From Chlorobium sp. (GTDB lineage: Bacteria; Bacteroidota; Chlorobiia; Chlorobiales; Chlorobiaceae): 64,000 bases of DNA. The notes below the pieces were generated by a model. The model did not search any database. It was not told the DNA's origin and was given only the letters and a program-made list of their open reading frames with translations. Below are positions 61,003-64,000 of the stretch, one piece after another. Location: assembly GCA_005862285.1 (NCBI GenBank), contig SZXW01000014.1, positions 62,001 to 126,000 on the forward strand, read 5' to 3'. Position 1 is the stretch's first letter. The number at the start of each line of letters is the position of its first letter. Position numbers and translations under genes: made by a program.

Positions 61003-61050
61003 GATCCGCTTAAAACTCGGATTTTTAATGAATAACCCATATAACACGCA
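61003..61050 (+). repeat. Third, partial copy of the REP-like hairpin
   Basis: ATCCG (61004-61008) and CGGAT (61018-61022) form the same type of hairpin as copies A and B, with a shifted loop (CTTAAAACT) and an AT-rich tail. Only the head of the repeat is recognisable. Confidence 0.5.
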
Positions 61051-61197
61051 ATTGAATCCCAGTTCAAACATCTGATAACCATATGAGCTTCAATCACTTA
61101 TACCTTATATCACATTTTATTAGAGCATCTTATATAGATCGGCATAAAAACGTTGCTTACAACCCATCTACAGGGCTTCGTCCTGAATGAACGCATA

Positions 61198-61455
61198 TCA
61201 AGCCGTTGCCTTCGTGGCTGCTTTATCAATAACCTGCCATCTCGCTTCAATGGTATCCGCTGACAAATCAGCACCGCACTCCCATTCGATAAAGTATCCC
61301 CCATTGCTGACTTTCATAAATTCATCATGATCTTGAAGCTCTTCAAATGCTTCATATTCCAGATAAGGCGTAACATCAAAACGACCAATCCGGCCATCTT
61401 CCGCAACAATTGACAATACCCAATCAGATTGGGGGTGAAGTTCTGCAATTCTCAT
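61198..61455 (-). CDS. DUF2442 protein
   Basis: The 85-residue protein has the DUF2442 pattern ELHPQSDWVLSIVAEDGRIG, then FDVTPYLEYEAFEELQD, FMKVSNGGYFIEWECGADLS and a helical end. Its role is unknown; family members are frequent in accessory and toxin-antitoxin-like pairs. It starts 13 bases after the 67-residue gene on the same strand. Confidence 0.88.
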   Translation of the reverse strand: MRIAELHPQSDWVLSIVAEDGRIGRFDVTPYLEYEAFEELQDHDEFMKVSNGGYFIEWECGADLSADTIEARWQVIDKAATKATA

Positions 61456-61468
61456 CGGTCAAGCCACT

Positions 61469-61672
61469 TTATTGGAAATGTGTTCCTTTATAAAATCTAA
61501 ACAACATTTTCATGTCATCAAATGCCGGGGCAGGCCGCTGCATCGTGAACTCAGGGCACATGGAAAAATGTACTATGCCCCTTTTTGAAGGTTCACAAAA
61601 CAATACACAATCTTGACTGTATAGCATATAGAAACCATCCTCCGCGACGGTGAGAATATGCCAATCAGCCAT
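61469..61672 (-). CDS. Small protein paired with DUF2442
   Basis: The 67-residue product has no membrane helix. It contains three cysteines and a Trp/Phe/Tyr-rich beta pattern (HILTVAEDGFYMLYSQDCVL). I do not recognise it; it is not the DUF4160 protein that usually precedes DUF2442. Its closeness to DUF2442 suggests a two-gene unit. Confidence 0.5.
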   Translation of the reverse strand: MADWHILTVAEDGFYMLYSQDCVLFCEPSKRGIVHFSMCPEFTMQRPAPAFDDMKMLFRFYKGTHFQ

Positions 61673-61758
61673 TTTTTTTGGGTGTAATCTTGGGCTTCAC
61701 TTCTGATATTCATATGGGTATCGTCCTTGTTGCCAAACGCCGAATTTCAGCCGCTTTT

Positions 61759-62283
61759 CTACCACAGCGCAGCAGAGGCAGAAGCGTCTGCAGGAGCGCC
61801 TTGTTGGATATGACCGAAAGTAGCCTTTATGCTGGCCTCGTCTGGCATGGAACTGGTTTGCCAGCGCACGATGCGGATACCCGCTGAACCCAAAGCTTTG
61901 TCTTTCTTTGCGTCTGCAGCCTGACGGTCTGCTTTTTCATGTGACGAATCGTCAAGTTCGATGACCGCAACGATGGTTAAATCTTTCGAGCATAGAACAA
62001 AGTCTGCACTCATGCGATTGATGCGGTTGAACCATTCACCAAAGTTATTGCCCTTTTTGACTCCGAGAAAGCGGGATATGCCCACCTGTGCCAGAACAAT
62101 ATGCTCTGGCAAAGCCTTGCAGAGACGGAAATAAAGTACCTGCTCTGGACTTGAAAGTGGTTTCTTTGCATAGAAAGGCCACGGCGCATCGGTGTCGGTA
62201 CCTGCGCCCTTCTTTTTTTGTGTGATGACGATTAGCGCCGCAGTTATAGCGACAACAACTACGAGTAAAAGCAAAAAGCGCAT
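61759..62283 (-). CDS. DUF2726 protein with N-terminal membrane anchor
   Basis: The 174-residue protein has one N-terminal helix (about 2-21), then a DUF2726 domain with KKPLSSPEQVLYFRLCKALP, FVLCSKDLTIVAVIELDDSS and HEKADRQAADAKKDKALGSA. The E-L-D-D-S-S-H strand resembles a PD-(D/E)xK nuclease core. It may be a membrane-linked nuclease. It closes the repeat-bracketed segment next to repeat copy B. Confidence 0.85.
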   Translation of the reverse strand: MRFLLLLVVVVAITAALIVITQKKKGAGTDTDAPWPFYAKKPLSSPEQVLYFRLCKALPEHIVLAQVGISRFLGVKKGNNFGEWFNRINRMSADFVLCSKDLTIVAVIELDDSSHEKADRQAADAKKDKALGSAGIRIVRWQTSSMPDEASIKATFGHIQQGAPADASASAALW

Positions 62284-62318
62284 GAGTTCATTCCCTTACG
62301 CCTATCAATAATTAAATT

Positions 62319-62468
62319 GATCCGCCTAAACCGCGGATTTTAGATTTATATCATATGAGTGTCGGCTTTAATGTCTCATTGATCCTATGTTAGTGAAAAT
62401 ATAGCGAAATAGCATTCAGTCATCAAAATAATACGGCACCAAACAACCTGCAACTACGCCGCAACGCA
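62319..62468 (+). repeat. REP-like ~150-bp repeat, copy B
   Basis: It is a same-orientation, gap-free match to copy A, at exactly 3485 bases distance. The core ATCCGC-CTAAACC-GCGGAT makes a perfect six-pair hairpin. It bounds the 3.3-kb segment on the right. Confidence 0.8.
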
Positions 62469-62525
62469 TTGTCATTCACTTATTACTCCGACGATGAAAG
62501 GTATTGATCCGGTTTTGCGCAAAAA

Positions 62526-62623
62526 GTCATTCTGAGGCCGATGCAGTCGGGCGAAGAATCCATAACCCTTTTCTGAAATTGAAGATAGATCCTTCACTAC
62601 GCCATGCTTCGTTCAGGATGACA
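62526..62623. repeat. GTCATTCTGA-type inverted repeat, second copy
   Basis: It opens GTCATTCTGAGGCCGATG, contains GAAGAATCC and on the other arm GATCCTTC, and ends CAGGATGACA. The ends and the GAATCC core are those of the 2274-2363 element, so they are the same family. It lies before serB. Confidence 0.7.
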
Positions 62624-62780
62624 GGATCAATATCATACCCATCTTCGATCTTTCGTTGCTGTAGTAATAATGCTTGTTACTGCTCGTCAGTTGTCTAGGC
62701 CCCCCCCGTTTTTGAAGGTTCCCGAAACAACATTATCTTGACTGACAACTTTACAGGGTAATAACCGATATCTCCAGCAC

Positions 62781-64000
62781 ATGCGCGAGCTTCTCCTCAT
62801 CAATATCACCGGCCCGGACAAACCGGGACTTACGTCAAAAATCACATCTATCCTGTCAGGGTACAATGTGCCTGTGCTCGATATCGGGCAGGCGGTGATC
62901 CACAACCACCTGTCGCTCGGCATGCTGGTCGAGGTACCGGCAGAGTCCGCATCGTCTCCGGTGCTCAAAGACCTGCTGTTCTGCGCGCACACCCTCGGCA
63001 TTCAGATTACCTTCACTCCGGTTTCCGATGAGGAATACGGCCTCTGGGTCAATGAGCAGGGAAAACCCAGGCACCTGCTGTCGCTGCTTGCAAGAAGGAT
63101 CACTGCGGAACAGATCGAACGGGTCTCTTCGATCATTGCCTCACACAACCTCAATATCGACACCATCAGCCGTCTCTCGGGCCGTATTCCCCTGGAAATC
63201 AACGAAAACGAACATACGAGGGCATGTGTGGAATTTTCGATCAGGGGAAGGCTCGAGGAAGAAAACCGATTCCGTGAACAGATGCTCGCCATCACCGACA
63301 GCCTCGGCATCGACATCGCCTTCCAGGAAGACAGCATCTTCCGGCGCAACCGCAGGCTGGTGGTGTTCGATATGGATTCGACCCTCATCACCTCCGAAGT
63401 GATCGACGAACTTGCCCTCGAAGCGGGAGTCGGTGATGAAGTTTCCGCCATTACGGAACGGGCGATGCGCGGAGAGCTCGATTTCACGGCAAGCCTGCAG
63501 GAGAGGGTTTCAAAGCTGAAGGGTCTGGATGAGCATGTGCTTGAAACGATAGCCCGGAGGCTGCAGCTCACCGAGGGTGCCGAAAGGCTTTTCCACAACC
63601 TGCACAACCTCGGCTTTAAAACAGCCATCCTTTCCGGCGGCTTCACCTATTTCGGGCACTATCTGCAGAAAAAACTCAATATCGACTATGTCTATGCCAA
63701 CACGCTTGAAATCGTGGAAGGAAGGCTGACTGGACGGGTGGTCGGCCAGATCGTCGATGGAAAACGGAAAGCTGAGCTGCTCGAACTGATCGCGAAAAAG
63801 GAGAATATCCGCCTCGAACAGACCATTGCTGTCGGCGACGGCGCCAACGACCTTCCGATGCTCGGCAAGGCAGGGCTTGGTATCGCATTCAGGGCGAAAC
63901 CTATCGTGAGGGAAAGCGCAAAACAGGCGATTTCAACCCTTGGCCTCGATGCGATCCTCTATCTCATGGGGTTCAGGGACAGGGACGACCTGAGCGTATA
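62781..64000 (+). CDS. serB: Phosphoserine phosphatase SerB with N-terminal ACT domains (cut by window end)
   Basis: SerB makes serine from phosphoserine. The frame runs from ATG 62781 past the window end, giving 406 residues. An ACT domain opens the protein (LLLINITGPDKPGLTSKITS), a second ACT-like region follows to about 190, and the HAD phosphatase has D197 and D199 in VFDMDSTLI, SGGFTYFG, and VGDGANDLPML. The two N-terminal ACT domains suggest feedback by serine. The stop is probably just beyond the window. Confidence 0.93.
   Translation, partial: MRELLLINITGPDKPGLTSKITSILSGYNVPVLDIGQAVIHNHLSLGMLVEVPAESASSPVLKDLLFCAHTLGIQITFTPVSDEEYGLWVNEQGKPRHLLSLLARRITAEQIERVSSIIASHNLNIDTISRLSGRIPLEINENEHTRACVEFSIRGRLEEENRFREQMLAITDSLGIDIAFQEDSIFRRNRRLVVFDMDSTLITSEVIDELALEAGVGDEVSAITERAMRGELDFTASLQERVSKLKGLDEHVLETIARRLQLTEGAERLFHNLHNLGFKTAILSGGFTYFGHYLQKKLNIDYVYANTLEIVEGRLTGRVVGQIVDGKRKAELLELIAKKENIRLEQTIAVGDGANDLPMLGKAGLGIAFRAKPIVRESAKQAISTLGLDAILYLMGFRDRDDLSV

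Overview
The window comes from a green sulfur bacterium (Chlorobiaceae). The strongest evidence is a bacteriochlorophyll block of a magnesium-chelatase large subunit (bchH), Mg-protoporphyrin methyltransferase (bchM) and the anaerobic radical-SAM ring cyclase (bchE). A carotenoid-desaturase-type oxidoreductase, a Gram-negative envelope toolkit (KdsD, LpxL, heptose-P adenylyltransferase, TamB, O-antigen flippase) and moderate GC content are consistent with this. The species cannot be named from the sequence alone.

Layout. 1-5.4 kb: end of a phosphohexomutase, an ECF sigma / membrane protein / Spy-like periplasmic sensor module, a flippase operon, and kdsD. 5.5-12.4 kb: a small membrane protein, then bchH-bchM-bchE closed by a strong terminator. 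12.5-24.4 kb: hsp20, lpxL, then a long plus-strand run hldE-tamB-coaBC-udg4-dnaB-ptsI in which neighbours overlap or nearly touch. 24.5-38 kb: ppiD, pcm, DUF123, ftsY, thiL, tRNA-Leu, trpB2, clpC, and a minus-strand operon glpK / CWC zinc protein / cytochrome c / SDR. 38-45.3 kb: a looser region of small envelope and membrane proteins (Cys/Trp repeat protein, DUF4136 lipoprotein, DUF4239, DedA, DUF4337, TatA) with two decayed genes: a type I restriction locus collapsed to an hsdR'-'hsdS fusion, and a frameshifted DUF1003 gene. 45.3-55.1 kb: a TIGR03915/TIGR03916 pair, a carotenoid-type oxidoreductase, tRNA-Pro, DedA, an alpha/beta hydrolase, a class A PBP and guaA.

55.1-62.5 kb is an accessory island. 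It has a glycosyltransferase-like gene, a nuclease-like remnant, and a minus-strand set of TIR-domain protein, small two-helix membrane protein and large 479-residue protein with a TIR/SLOG-like motif pattern (a candidate immune system). Two copies of a ~150-bp REP-like repeat then bracket a 3.3-kb segment. It contains decayed REP-associated transposase fragments, a ribbon-helix-helix/MazF toxin-antitoxin pair, a membrane protein resembling TRADD-N-associated membrane domains, a DUF2442 gene with a 67-aa partner, and a membrane-anchored DUF2726 protein. The chromosome backbone resumes with serB, which is cut by the window end.

Function together: the left two thirds is mostly core metabolism and envelope assembly, while the defence-like and selfish DNA is concentrated at about 42-45 kb and 56-62.5 kb. 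All functional calls rest on reading motifs in translations; no database search was run.
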